Shown in pieces: positions 1-5,383 of a stretch of 5,383 nt of DNA (positions within the stretch are counted from its first letter, which is position 1; every line of letters begins with the position of its first letter). Both the position numbers and the translations under genes were made by a program. A model generated the notes under the pieces. That model was not told the origin of the DNA and made no database searches. It worked only from the letters and a program-made list of their open reading frames with translations. Where the stretch lies: the NCBI GenBank assembly GCA_029934755.1, contig JAOZLQ010000157.1, positions 1-5,383 on the forward strand, read 5' to 3'. This DNA comes from Desulfuromusa sp. (lineage in GTDB: Bacteria > Desulfobacterota > Desulfuromonadia > Desulfuromonadales > Geopsychrobacteraceae).

Positions 1-1179
1 CTGATGGAGAATGCGGCACAGTGCTGCGGTAAGGATACTCTTTCCAGCATTGGAACCGGTTCCCTGGAACATGATGGCCGGAGTTCTGTGAGCCTTTTTC
101 TTTGGCGATACTGAGTTGAGACATAAATTAAGTTCGACACAGAGCCGCTGCTGCTCCTCGGTAGTTCGTACCGCAACGCGGAAATAGTGTTTGTCGAGCC
201 CCTGGAAATTGTCACAGTTACGAATCATAATCCCTTTTTCCAGCAACTGCTGTGTCAGCATCGTCGCATCAATCGTAGGGTGGTCGATCCGTATCAGGAG
301 AAAGTTGGTATCGCTGGAGAATGGATGGAGCCCAGATATCGCTTTGAGTTGGGCAAACAGGTCGAGCCGTTGCTGCCGCACATAATCGCGTGTCTGCTCA
401 AGAAACTTACTGTCCTGTAAGGCGCGGATACCTACCGCTTGCGCAATCGTATTCACCGACCAATCGGGACGCAAATGGCGCATGCTTGCAATTACTTTTG
501 GGTCTGCCAGGGCATAGCCCAAACGCAGGCCGGGAATCGCCCATGATTTTGTCATCGATTGGATAATGATCAGGTTGGTAGGTCGCTGCCAGCGGAGTGA
601 GTTTTCCGGATCGGCAAAGTCGATAAAAGATTCATCAACAATGAAATGATTCTGCGGATGTTGAAGAATCAATTTTTGTAACGCTTGAGTGTCACACAAC
701 TTTCCCGTGGGGTTATTGGGATGACCAATAATCACCAGATGATCATCGGTTAGCATGGATGAAAGCTGATCGGTGTTGAGTCGAAACTCGTTTTTAGCCA
801 GCAAAGGCAAGGTGTCAACCTGTAGCCCCGCAACCTCCACCATGGAAACATAGTCCCCGTAACTTGGAACCGGCACCAGTAAACGCTTGTGCCTAAGCAC
901 CTGTGGTAGCAGATAGAGCAGTTCACTTGCCCCATTGCCAACGATCACCTGATCTGGTTCAATCCGATGATGTTCCGCTAGTGCAGCGACCAGCTCTCCG
1001 GCTTCTGGATCAGGATAGTGCGCCAGAGTAGTGACCTGAGCACTAATAAGTGGACGCAACCATGGTGGAAAACCAAGAGGATTGATGCTGGCAGAAAAAT
1101 CGAACAGTTCCCCTTGCGGTAAACCACTTATTTCACTGGCTCGACGTAGATTGCCACCATGTTTCTGCCCCGAATTCAT
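1..1179 (-). CDS. cobD/cobQ: Fused threonine-phosphate decarboxylase (CobD/CobC-type aminotransferase) and cobyric acid synthase (CobQ/CbiP), 3' end cut by window edge
   Basis: I translated the minus strand by hand: 393 codons without a stop, running off the left edge. Residues 1-355 are a fold-type I PLP aminotransferase. Visible are HGGN near the start, FDFSASINPLGFPP (26-39), Tyr107 in PSYGDY, HPNNPTG (153-159), Asp182 in IVDESF, the PLP lysine Lys211 in SMTKSW, PGLRLGY (216-222) and Arg334 in HYFRVAVRT. This family decarboxylates L-threonine phosphate to (R)-1-amino-2-propanol phosphate, the nucleotide-loop linker. After a short basic linker (about 356-366, SPKKKAHRT) the same frame enters the CobQ N-terminus, with P-loop QGTGSNAGKS at 372-381. 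CobQ is the ATP- and glutamine-dependent amidase that makes adenosylcobyric acid; its remaining domains lie outside the window. No ATG, GTG or TTG occurs in frame from residue 334 to 369, so a separate CobQ start is unlikely. Met370 lies inside the first beta strand and lacks a ribosome binding site. The ATG overlaps the cobS stop (TAATG), suggesting translational coupling. HisC is the main alternative for the first domain; context argues against it. Confidence 0.9.
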   Translation of the reverse strand, partial: MNSGQKHGGNLRRASEISGLPQGELFDFSASINPLGFPPWLRPLISAQVTTLAHYPDPEAGELVAALAEHHRIEPDQVIVGNGASELLYLLPQVLRHKRLLVPVPSYGDYVSMVEVAGLQVDTLPLLAKNEFRLNTDQLSSMLTDDHLVIIGHPNNPTGKLCDTQALQKLILQHPQNHFIVDESFIDFADPENSLRWQRPTNLIIIQSMTKSWAIPGLRLGYALADPKVIASMRHLRPDWSVNTIAQAVGIRALQDSKFLEQTRDYVRQQRLDLFAQLKAISGLHPFSSDTNFLLIRIDHPTIDATMLTQQLLEKGIMIRNCDNFQGLDKHYFRVAVRTTEEQQRLCVELNLCLNSVSPKKKAHRTPAIMFQGTGSNAGKSILTAALCRILHQ

Positions 1180-1937
1180 TACATAATTCCCTGGTGAGCA
1201 AGAATAACAACACCGAGTGCCGGTAATAATTCGACCAGTTCACAGGTCGCTCCCAGGGTGTCACCGGTAAAACCACCAATTTTACGCTGGCTGTAGAAGC
1301 TCAGGAGCCAGCCGCTAAAACAGACACCCACGGTGACAAGCAATCCTGAGTTCCAGCCCAAGAGAACAAGGGAGGTGATTAGTAATATCATCAGAGCGAT
1401 GGTCAAACGCATCCAACCGAATTGACTGTTGGTAAAAGCTGCTGTCCCGTTCGATCGTGCGTAAGGGAGCCAACTGCTGATAACTGGCAATACACACCGA
1501 CCGGCAAGCGGCATTAGCAGGATAACCTGCCAGCGCCAGACCAGCGGTAACGCGATGAGCAGCATCAATTTGAGCAGCAGAACAAGGACGATCGCTGTGA
1601 CCCCCATGGGGCCAGCGCTGCTGTCCTTCATGATTTCCAGCATTCGTTCCCGCCCACGACTGCTGAAAAAAGCATCGGCGCTGTCAGCTAATCCATCCAG
1701 GTGCAACGCACCAGAAATCGCGATCATTGCCAGTATCAGTAGCACACTGGCAACTGGCATCGGTAACAACCAGCAGAGGAAAAGATCCACAATGACCATC
1801 AGAATACCGATTAATAACCCCACTAGGGGATACCAATCGGGACTTTTATGGAAGCTGGTTTCATCACCGCACCATGATTCTGGAATCGGTAAGATGGTGA
1901 GGAATCTCAAAGCTGAAAAGAATGGTTTTAGGTTCAT
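1179..1937 (-). CDS. cobS: Adenosylcobinamide-GDP ribazoletransferase (cobalamin synthase) CobS
   Basis: An integral membrane protein of 252 residues, close to the usual CobS length of about 250. It joins adenosylcobinamide-GDP to alpha-ribazole or its phosphate, giving adenosylcobalamin or its phosphate, in the cytoplasmic membrane. The N-terminus (ALRFLTILPIP, 9-19) is typical of the family. The conserved acidic motif HLDGLADSADAFF lies at 79-91 and is followed by RERMLEIMKDSSAGPMGV (96-113). A C-terminal GDTLGATCEL motif sits at 225-234. Several hydrophobic stretches fit membrane helices, roughly 38-58, 62-78, 112-135 and two or three between about 175 and 215. The start was chosen for the family-like N-terminus; only a weak purine-rich site (GCAGAG) precedes it. 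It lies 167 bases after cobT, across a palindromic element, and its stop overlaps the start of the next gene by one base. Confidence 0.97.
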   Translation of the reverse strand: MNLKPFFSALRFLTILPIPESWCGDETSFHKSPDWYPLVGLLIGILMVIVDLFLCWLLPMPVASVLLILAMIAISGALHLDGLADSADAFFSSRGRERMLEIMKDSSAGPMGVTAIVLVLLLKLMLLIALPLVWRWQVILLMPLAGRCVLPVISSWLPYARSNGTAAFTNSQFGWMRLTIALMILLITSLVLLGWNSGLLVTVGVCFSGWLLSFYSQRKIGGFTGDTLGATCELVELLPALGVVILAHQGIM

Positions 1938-1992
1938 TTTGATACTCTGCCGGTTAATTAATTATGTATGTTTCAAAGCAAGTCATTTCATG

Positions 1993-2084
1993 ATCACCCC
2001 CATCCCAACCTTCCCCCATCAAGGTGGAAGGAGCTAGATTCCCTCCCCCCGACTGTGGGGGAGGGCTAGGGTGGGGGGAAGGTT
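1993..2084. repeat. GC-rich palindromic intergenic element (REP/MITE-like) between cobT and cobS
   Basis: A C-rich left half and a G-rich right half form nested inverted repeats. Bases 2007-2017 (AACCTTCCCCC) are exactly complementary to 2074-2084. Bases 2041-2049 (CCCTCCCCC) pair with 2057-2065 around a seven-base loop, extended by CTAG (2034-2037 with 2066-2069) after a three-base bulge. A second small hairpin, CCTTCC (2009-2014) with GGAAGG (2026-2031), competes with the outer stem. The outer edges, CCCCATCCC against GGGTGGGG, are also nearly complementary. The composition is unlike the flanking genes. It looks like the dispersed palindromic repeats found in many bacterial intergenic regions, but one copy cannot prove that it is repeated. 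No T-run follows the hairpin in the operon direction, so it is not a classical terminator. Confidence 0.7.
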
Positions 2085-2104
2085 CTGCTTGCTTGCAATG
2101 CTTG

Positions 2105-3166
2105 CTATTTCGCTTCAGATACAGCGGCTTCACTGAATGTCGCCATTTCAGTTAAAATACCGACAGCACCTTCAACCAGATTCATGGCGACGGCCGCTCC
2201 CGTTCCTTCACCGAGACGGAATTGTAGGTCAAGAAGGGGTTCTTTCCCCAAATCAGCCAGTGCGGCGATTTGTCCCTTCTCGACACTGCGGTGTGCCGCA
2301 ATCATATATTCCTTGCTTTTTGGCGCTAATCGGGCTGCAAGCAATGCCCCCGCTGTTGAAATGAAGCCATCAATAATAATTGGCTTTTTCAAGGCAGCAG
2401 ACCCCAGAATCAGACCCGCGATGCCGGCAATTTCAAAACCGCCCACTTTGCTCAGGACATCAATTGGATCAGCTGGATCGGGGTTGTTGAGAATCAGCGC
2501 CTTTTCGAGAACATCAATTTTGTGTTTCAGTTGTGCGTCATCCAACCCGGTTCCGCGCCCGACAACTTCAGCTATCGGTATCTGACAAAGGGTTGCAACA
2601 ATGGCACTGCTCGGAGAGGTGTTGCCGATTCCCATGTCACCAGTGCCAAACAGATTGGTGGAATCAGCAAGTTCCTGTGCGATGCTGATCCCAGTTTCCA
2701 ATGCACGTACTGCGATTTCCCTGCTCATGGCTGGCCCCTCAGCAAAATTATCTGTTCCTGCCGCAATTTTCCGATCAATGATATCCCCGCCAGCAGCAAG
2801 AGTAGAAAGATCACCGGCAACCCCCATATCGACAACTTTTACTTCGGCACCAGCTTGTTTAGCGAGGACGTTGATTCCGGCGACGCCATTGGTAAAGCCA
2901 CGTACCATCTCTACGGTGACCTCTTGAGGGAAAAGACTGACTCCCGAATCGGTAATGCCGTGATCCCCAGCCATAACAACAATGGTTTTGCGTTCAATGC
3001 AGGGGTGTGCCGAACCACATATTCCGGCAATATCGAGTGCCAGATCCATCATTCGACCTAGTGCCCAGTGTGGCATAATTAATTGATCCAGACGTTCTTT
3101 TGCCTGGGTACGAACGGTTTGATTTTGTCCTGTAATTGAATTGATGGTTTTGTTCAGTAAATCCAT
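2105..3166 (-). CDS. cobT: Nicotinate-nucleotide--dimethylbenzimidazole phosphoribosyltransferase CobT
   Basis: A soluble enzyme of 353 residues with the usual family length. It transfers phosphoribose from nicotinate mononucleotide to the lower-ligand base (5,6-dimethylbenzimidazole or another benzimidazole), giving alpha-ribazole phosphate. Motifs: MAGDHGITDSGVSLFPQEVT (65-84), GTGDMGIGNTSPSSA (174-188) and RLGEGTGAA (317-325). Glu320 in the last corresponds to the catalytic glutamate (Glu317) of the Salmonella enzyme. The start at 3166 (MDLLNKTINSI) is preferred over an in-frame ATG at 3256. The extra 30 residues would overlap the cobU end and do not resemble the family, while AGGAG, overlapping the cobU stop, precedes 3166 at a spacing of 11. 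Only eight bases separate the cobU stop from this start. Two motif differences are noted: PHWALGRM at 32-39, where many members have PxGSLGRLE, and Asp177 where I expect Glu in many members (GEMGIGNT). Confidence 0.97.
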   Translation of the reverse strand: MDLLNKTINSITGQNQTVRTQAKERLDQLIMPHWALGRMMDLALDIAGICGSAHPCIERKTIVVMAGDHGITDSGVSLFPQEVTVEMVRGFTNGVAGINVLAKQAGAEVKVVDMGVAGDLSTLAAGGDIIDRKIAAGTDNFAEGPAMSREIAVRALETGISIAQELADSTNLFGTGDMGIGNTSPSSAIVATLCQIPIAEVVGRGTGLDDAQLKHKIDVLEKALILNNPDPADPIDVLSKVGGFEIAGIAGLILGSAALKKPIIIDGFISTAGALLAARLAPKSKEYMIAAHRSVEKGQIAALADLGKEPLLDLQFRLGEGTGAAVAMNLVEGAVGILTEMATFSEAAVSEAK

Positions 3167-3174
3167 GTGGGTTG

Positions 3175-3717
3175 TTACTCCTGTTTTAAAATAAGGGGGA
3201 TACCGGAGACCATAAAAATAGCCTTGTCGGCAAGCTTTGCGATGGTCTGGTTGCAACGACCGAGACAGTCTCGGTAAAGTCTGGATATCGAATCGGCAGG
3301 CACCAGCCCCATTCCCAGTTCATTGGTTACAAAAATAATGGTCTGATTTGTCTTTCGACACACATTAACTAACTCTGTACATTGTTCGGCGATGATCTGT
3401 TCGGTCAGAGATTCTTCCCTTTGTTCTGCTTCGTAGAGAAGATTGTTAATCCATAAAGTCAGACAATCGATGAGGAGAACGTCAAAATGACTTGTTTGTT
3501 CAATTGCTGCGATCAAGTCGAGTGGCGCTTCGATTGTCTCCCATTCCTGATTGCTTCGCTGCTGTTGGTGGTGCGCAATCCGCTGTTCCATCTCTTCATC
3601 AATCAACGGACAGGTTGCTAGATAGGCGCGTTTTCCGGGAAGGCTTTCTGCAAGCTTCTGGGCGTAGTTGCTTTTGCCGCTACGACATCCGCCACTAATA
3701 TAGGTCAAATGAGCCAT
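3175..3717 (-). CDS. cobU: Bifunctional adenosylcobinamide kinase / adenosylcobinamide-phosphate guanylyltransferase CobU
   Basis: A cytoplasmic enzyme of 180 residues, the usual CobU size. It phosphorylates adenosylcobinamide and then transfers GMP from GTP to give adenosylcobinamide-GDP, the substrate of CobS. The N-terminus carries the P-loop SGGCRSGKSNYA (8-19). The RIAHHQQQR segment (46-54) contains the histidine pair 49-50, one of which matches the guanylylated His46 of the Salmonella enzyme. LIDCLTLWINNLL (82-94) is the Walker B-like region, and FVTNELGMGLVP (129-140) is also strongly conserved. The start at 3717 has a good GGAG site eight bases upstream (3726-3729). It is the first gene after the riboswitch and terminator and so is probably the most directly controlled by cobalamin. 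Confidence 0.97.
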   Translation of the reverse strand: MAHLTYISGGCRSGKSNYAQKLAESLPGKRAYLATCPLIDEEMEQRIAHHQQQRSNQEWETIEAPLDLIAAIEQTSHFDVLLIDCLTLWINNLLYEAEQREESLTEQIIAEQCTELVNVCRKTNQTIIFVTNELGMGLVPADSISRLYRDCLGRCNQTIAKLADKAIFMVSGIPLILKQE

Positions 3718-3729
3718 GTTTTTTTCTCC

Positions 3730-3767
3730 AAAAAAAATCCCGAAGTCTGTTAATCAGGCTCCGGGAT
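3730..3767 (-). terminator. Intrinsic terminator at the end of the cobalamin riboswitch leader
   Basis: Read on the minus strand, ATCCCG (3767-3762) pairs perfectly with CGGGAT (3742-3737). The stem continues inward through AG/CT and CTG/CAG with single mismatches, closing on a small loop around ATTAA. Eight T residues follow (3737-3730), so the hairpin and T-run match a rho-independent terminator. The cobU ribosome binding site GGAG starts at 3729, directly after the T-run. This is the expected expression platform of the riboswitch: it would end transcription before cobU when cobalamin is bound. I did not find a clear antiterminator pairing by eye. Confidence 0.9.
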
Positions 3768-3783
3768 AGCGTTTTTTATCCGT

Positions 3784-3943
3784 TGGATTTATCTGCCAGG
3801 ATCCTCACTCCACGAAGCTTGGGCAGTCATGTTCAGGAAAAGAAAGTATCTGGCTTCCGGTTAGATCGATTTCTCCGGTTACAGTGGCGGGTCCGCGACG
3901 GATTTGCACCGTCTTCCTTTTTCTTCATGTTTGTATCAGGTTG
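3784..3943 (-). promoter_or_regulatory. Cobalamin (adenosylcobalamin-class) riboswitch controlling the cob operon
   Basis: The minus strand shows the conserved cobalamin aptamer core. GACGG (3913-3909) and CCGTC (3901-3897) flank the GGTGCAAATCC segment. GGACCCGCCACTGT follows at 3894-3881, and AAGCCAG, the B12-box signature, at 3856-3850. A 3' stem of CTGCC (3826-3822) with GGCAG (3797-3793) closes the downstream part. The exact ends are estimates: the 5' end is set by the candidate promoter just upstream and the 3' end by the terminator hairpin. Position, strand and the cobalamin genes downstream all fit feedback repression of the operon. Confidence 0.95.
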
Positions 3944-3972
3944 ATTAGAATGTAAAAAGCCCTCTTCTGCAA
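3944..3972 (-). promoter_or_regulatory. Candidate sigma-70 promoter of the cob operon
   Basis: On the minus strand TTGCAG (3972-3967) is separated by 17 bases from TCTAAT (3949-3944). The -10 matches the consensus at five of six positions; the -35 matches only its TTG. The predicted start near 3937 would place the RNA 5' end just at the beginning of the riboswitch aptamer, which supports the choice. Seen by eye only. Confidence 0.45.
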
Positions 3973-3988
3973 GAAAAAATTTGGATCA

Positions 3989-4014
3989 AAATATCTTTTA
4001 CCTGACAGATATTT
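3989..4014. repeat. 8-bp perfect inverted repeat between the divergent promoters
   Basis: AAATATCT (3989-3996) and AGATATTT (4007-4014) are perfect inverted copies separated by ten bases. The element lies upstream of the candidate cob promoter and covers the -35 of the candidate plus-strand promoter. It could be an operator for a dimeric regulator. It is AT-rich, so chance is a real possibility. Confidence 0.4.
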
Positions 4015-4030
4015 CTTCAACGCTTGAAAT
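4002..4030 (+). promoter_or_regulatory. Candidate promoter for the DUF1015 gene
   Basis: CTGACA (4002-4007) matches the -35 consensus at five of six positions. After a 17-base spacer, TGAAAT (4025-4030) matches the -10 at four of six. It would leave a leader of roughly 50 bases before the ATG at 4090. The right arm of the inverted repeat overlaps the end of the -35. In an AT-rich intergenic region such matches arise easily. Confidence 0.3.
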
Positions 4031-4089
4031 TGTGCTACTTTGTTTTTTCAAAACCACCAGATAAGGCAGAAAATAGAAAGGGACAGGGG

Positions 4090-5383
4090 ATGATTTTTGA
4101 GAAAATAGGGCTGCAGGTGCCGAAAATTCTGTTACCGAAAAAAGGGACAGATATGCATAAGTGGGCGACGATTGCCTGTGATCAATACACCTCTGATCGA
4201 GACTATTGGCAGCGGTTGGAGCAGCAGACGGCAGAATATATTTCGACGCTAAACCTGGTTTTTCCCGAAGTTTATCTGGATGATCGCGATACTGAGGCAC
4301 GGATTACCGCTATTAATCGTGCGATGGAGACCTATCTCGCTGACGGTAGTTTGGAAGAGCATCCACCCGGATTTATTCTGGTTGACCGTAAAACTGCAGC
4401 GGTCGAGTCGCGCAAAGGGCTAATTGTAGCACTCGATCTGGAGCAGTATGATTATACCAAAGGGGCGCAAAGTCTAATTCGGTCAACTGAGGGAACTATT
4501 CTTGATCGACTGCCGCCGCGCATCAAGGTTCGTCAGAATGCACCGATTGAGTTGCCCCATATCATGGTGTTGATTGATGATCCTCAGCGAACGGTTATTG
4601 AGCCTTTATTCAACGAAAAGCTGGAAACAGTTTACGATTTTGACTTGCTGGAAAATGGTGGACATCTCAAGGGATATCGCGTCGATCAACCCGAACTGAT
4701 TACTCAAATTGCAACTGCACTGGAAAAGCTGGCTGACCCTGCTGCCTATCGTGCCAAATACGCTGTTGCTGGTGAGGTGATGCTCTATGCAATGGGGGAT
4801 GGTAATCACTCTTTTGCCACTGCGAAAGCAATCTGGGAAAAACTGAAGGAGGAGGCTGACGATTCAGCAGCGGTGATGAATCACCCGGCTCGTTTTGCTC
4901 TGGTTGAGCTGGTCAATGTCCACGATTCCGGACTTGAGTTTGAGGCGATTCACCGGGTGCTGTTCAATGTTGACTGTAACCACCTCAAGCAGCAGATGGA
5001 GAACTTTTTTGCCGAGCATGGTACACCAATGTCTCTGATCCCTTGTTCTGATTTAGCCGCAGCTGAAGCTGTTGCAGCAAAAACACTAGAGGGACACGCT
5101 TTTCCGGTGGTTTTTGCTGGTCAGTTTGGTGTTTGTGCTGTTTCTCGCCCGGAGTTTAATCTGGCGGTGGCAACGTTGCAGGCTTTTTTAGACCAATACC
5201 TTGCTGAAAATTCTGCTGTCCGGGTTGATTATATTCATGGGAGTCAGATCGTGACAGAACTAGGGAGTCAGTTAGGAAGTGCAGGTTTTTATTTGCCAGC
5301 TATCTCCAAGCATGATCTGTTTAAAACAATTGTGCTGGATGGGGCGTTGCCGCGTAAAACTTTTTCGCTGGGGGAGGCGGATG
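4090..5383 (+). CDS. DUF1015 family protein of unknown function, 3' end cut by window edge
   Basis: The frame is open from the ATG at 4090 to the right edge: 431 codons read by hand with no stop. The protein opens with IFEKIGLQVPKILLPKK and WATIACDQYTSDRDYW (25-40), and has YAMGDGNHSFATAKA around 233-247 with Asp237, Asn239 and His240. It ends in ALPRKTFSLGEAD. These match my memory of the DUF1015 (PF06245) family, whose members often end shortly after such a LPRKTFSxGEA stretch, so perhaps 10-25 residues are missing. No signal peptide or membrane segment is visible, suggesting a cytoplasmic protein. AAGGGA (4078-4083), six bases before the ATG, is a good ribosome binding site and fixes the start; the next ATG (4153) would remove the conserved N-terminus. 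The gene is divergent from the cob operon and outside riboswitch control. No biochemical role is assigned here; a link to cobalamin is only neighbourhood. Confidence 0.88.
   Translation, partial: MIFEKIGLQVPKILLPKKGTDMHKWATIACDQYTSDRDYWQRLEQQTAEYISTLNLVFPEVYLDDRDTEARITAINRAMETYLADGSLEEHPPGFILVDRKTAAVESRKGLIVALDLEQYDYTKGAQSLIRSTEGTILDRLPPRIKVRQNAPIELPHIMVLIDDPQRTVIEPLFNEKLETVYDFDLLENGGHLKGYRVDQPELITQIATALEKLADPAAYRAKYAVAGEVMLYAMGDGNHSFATAKAIWEKLKEEADDSAAVMNHPARFALVELVNVHDSGLEFEAIHRVLFNVDCNHLKQQMENFFAEHGTPMSLIPCSDLAAAEAVAAKTLEGHAFPVVFAGQFGVCAVSRPEFNLAVATLQAFLDQYLAENSAVRVDYIHGSQIVTELGSQLGSAGFYLPAISKHDLFKTIVLDGALPRKTFSLGEAD

Noticed and set aside
70..72. Met370 as an independent CobQ start
   Set aside because: It would remove the first residues of the P-loop beta strand and has no upstream ribosome binding site; the frame is continuous with the aminotransferase.
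187..420. 77-residue plus-strand open frame
   Set aside because: It lies wholly within the aminotransferase coding region on the minus strand and has no family features.
1555..2037. 160-residue open frame on the plus strand opposite cobS
   Set aside because: It is antisense to a clear cobS gene, resembles no protein I know, and its end runs through the palindromic element.
2034..2069. Palindrome hairpin as an intrinsic terminator after cobT
   Set aside because: The hairpin is strong, but no T-run follows in the operon direction, and cobS downstream would lose its promoter.
2184..3061. Several plus-strand open frames opposite cobT (up to 179 residues)
   Set aside because: They are antisense shadows of a well-supported cobT; their sequence looks like a frame-shifted reading and shows no family motif.
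3167..3256. N-terminal extension of CobT from an upstream in-frame ATG
   Set aside because: It overlaps the cobU coding region, does not resemble CobT, and the ATG at 3166 has a ribosome binding site and gives the usual family length.
3998..4300. 100-residue minus-strand open frame across the intergenic region and the DUF1015 start
   Set aside because: It has no recognisable motif and overlaps the convincing DUF1015 N-terminus on the other strand.

Overview
The window is a cobalamin (vitamin B12) late-assembly operon read from the minus strand, with a divergent gene of the uncharacterised DUF1015 family on the plus strand. It is from a bacterium of moderate GC content. Gene order, protein style and the DUF1015 neighbour resemble deltaproteobacteria of the Desulfuromonas/Pelobacter/Geobacter kind. 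That is an impression from remembered family sequences, not a search result, so the assignment is tentative.

Layout, right to left along the minus-strand operon. A candidate promoter (about 3944-3972) drives a cobalamin riboswitch (about 3784-3943). An intrinsic terminator follows (3730-3767), and its T-run ends directly against the ribosome binding site of cobU (3175-3717). cobT comes next (2105-3166). A GC-rich palindromic repeat-like element (about 1993-2084) fills most of the 167-base cobT-cobS gap. cobS (1179-1937) follows, and its stop overlaps by one base the start of the last gene (1179 to beyond base 1). That gene encodes a PLP aminotransferase of the CobD/CobC type, read in frame without a stop into the N-terminal P-loop of cobyric acid synthase (CobQ/CbiP). 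It is therefore a fused gene cut by the left window edge.

On the plus strand a DUF1015 protein starts at 4090 and runs off the right edge, probably only a short C-terminal stretch from its end. The intergenic region 3973-4089 holds an 8-bp perfect inverted repeat and a candidate plus-strand promoter.

How the genes work together: the CobQ domain amidates adenosylcobyrinic acid diamide to cobyric acid. The aminotransferase domain makes aminopropanol phosphate from threonine phosphate. A CbiB-type enzyme, not in this window, would join the two. CobU activates adenosylcobinamide to its GDP form, CobT makes alpha-ribazole phosphate from the lower-ligand base, and CobS joins the two halves at the membrane. 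The riboswitch and terminator would shut the operon off when cobalamin is plentiful. I saw no tRNA, rRNA, CRISPR array or transposase. The system itself is known; the most notable points are the fused gene, the intergenic repeat and the unexplained DUF1015 neighbour.
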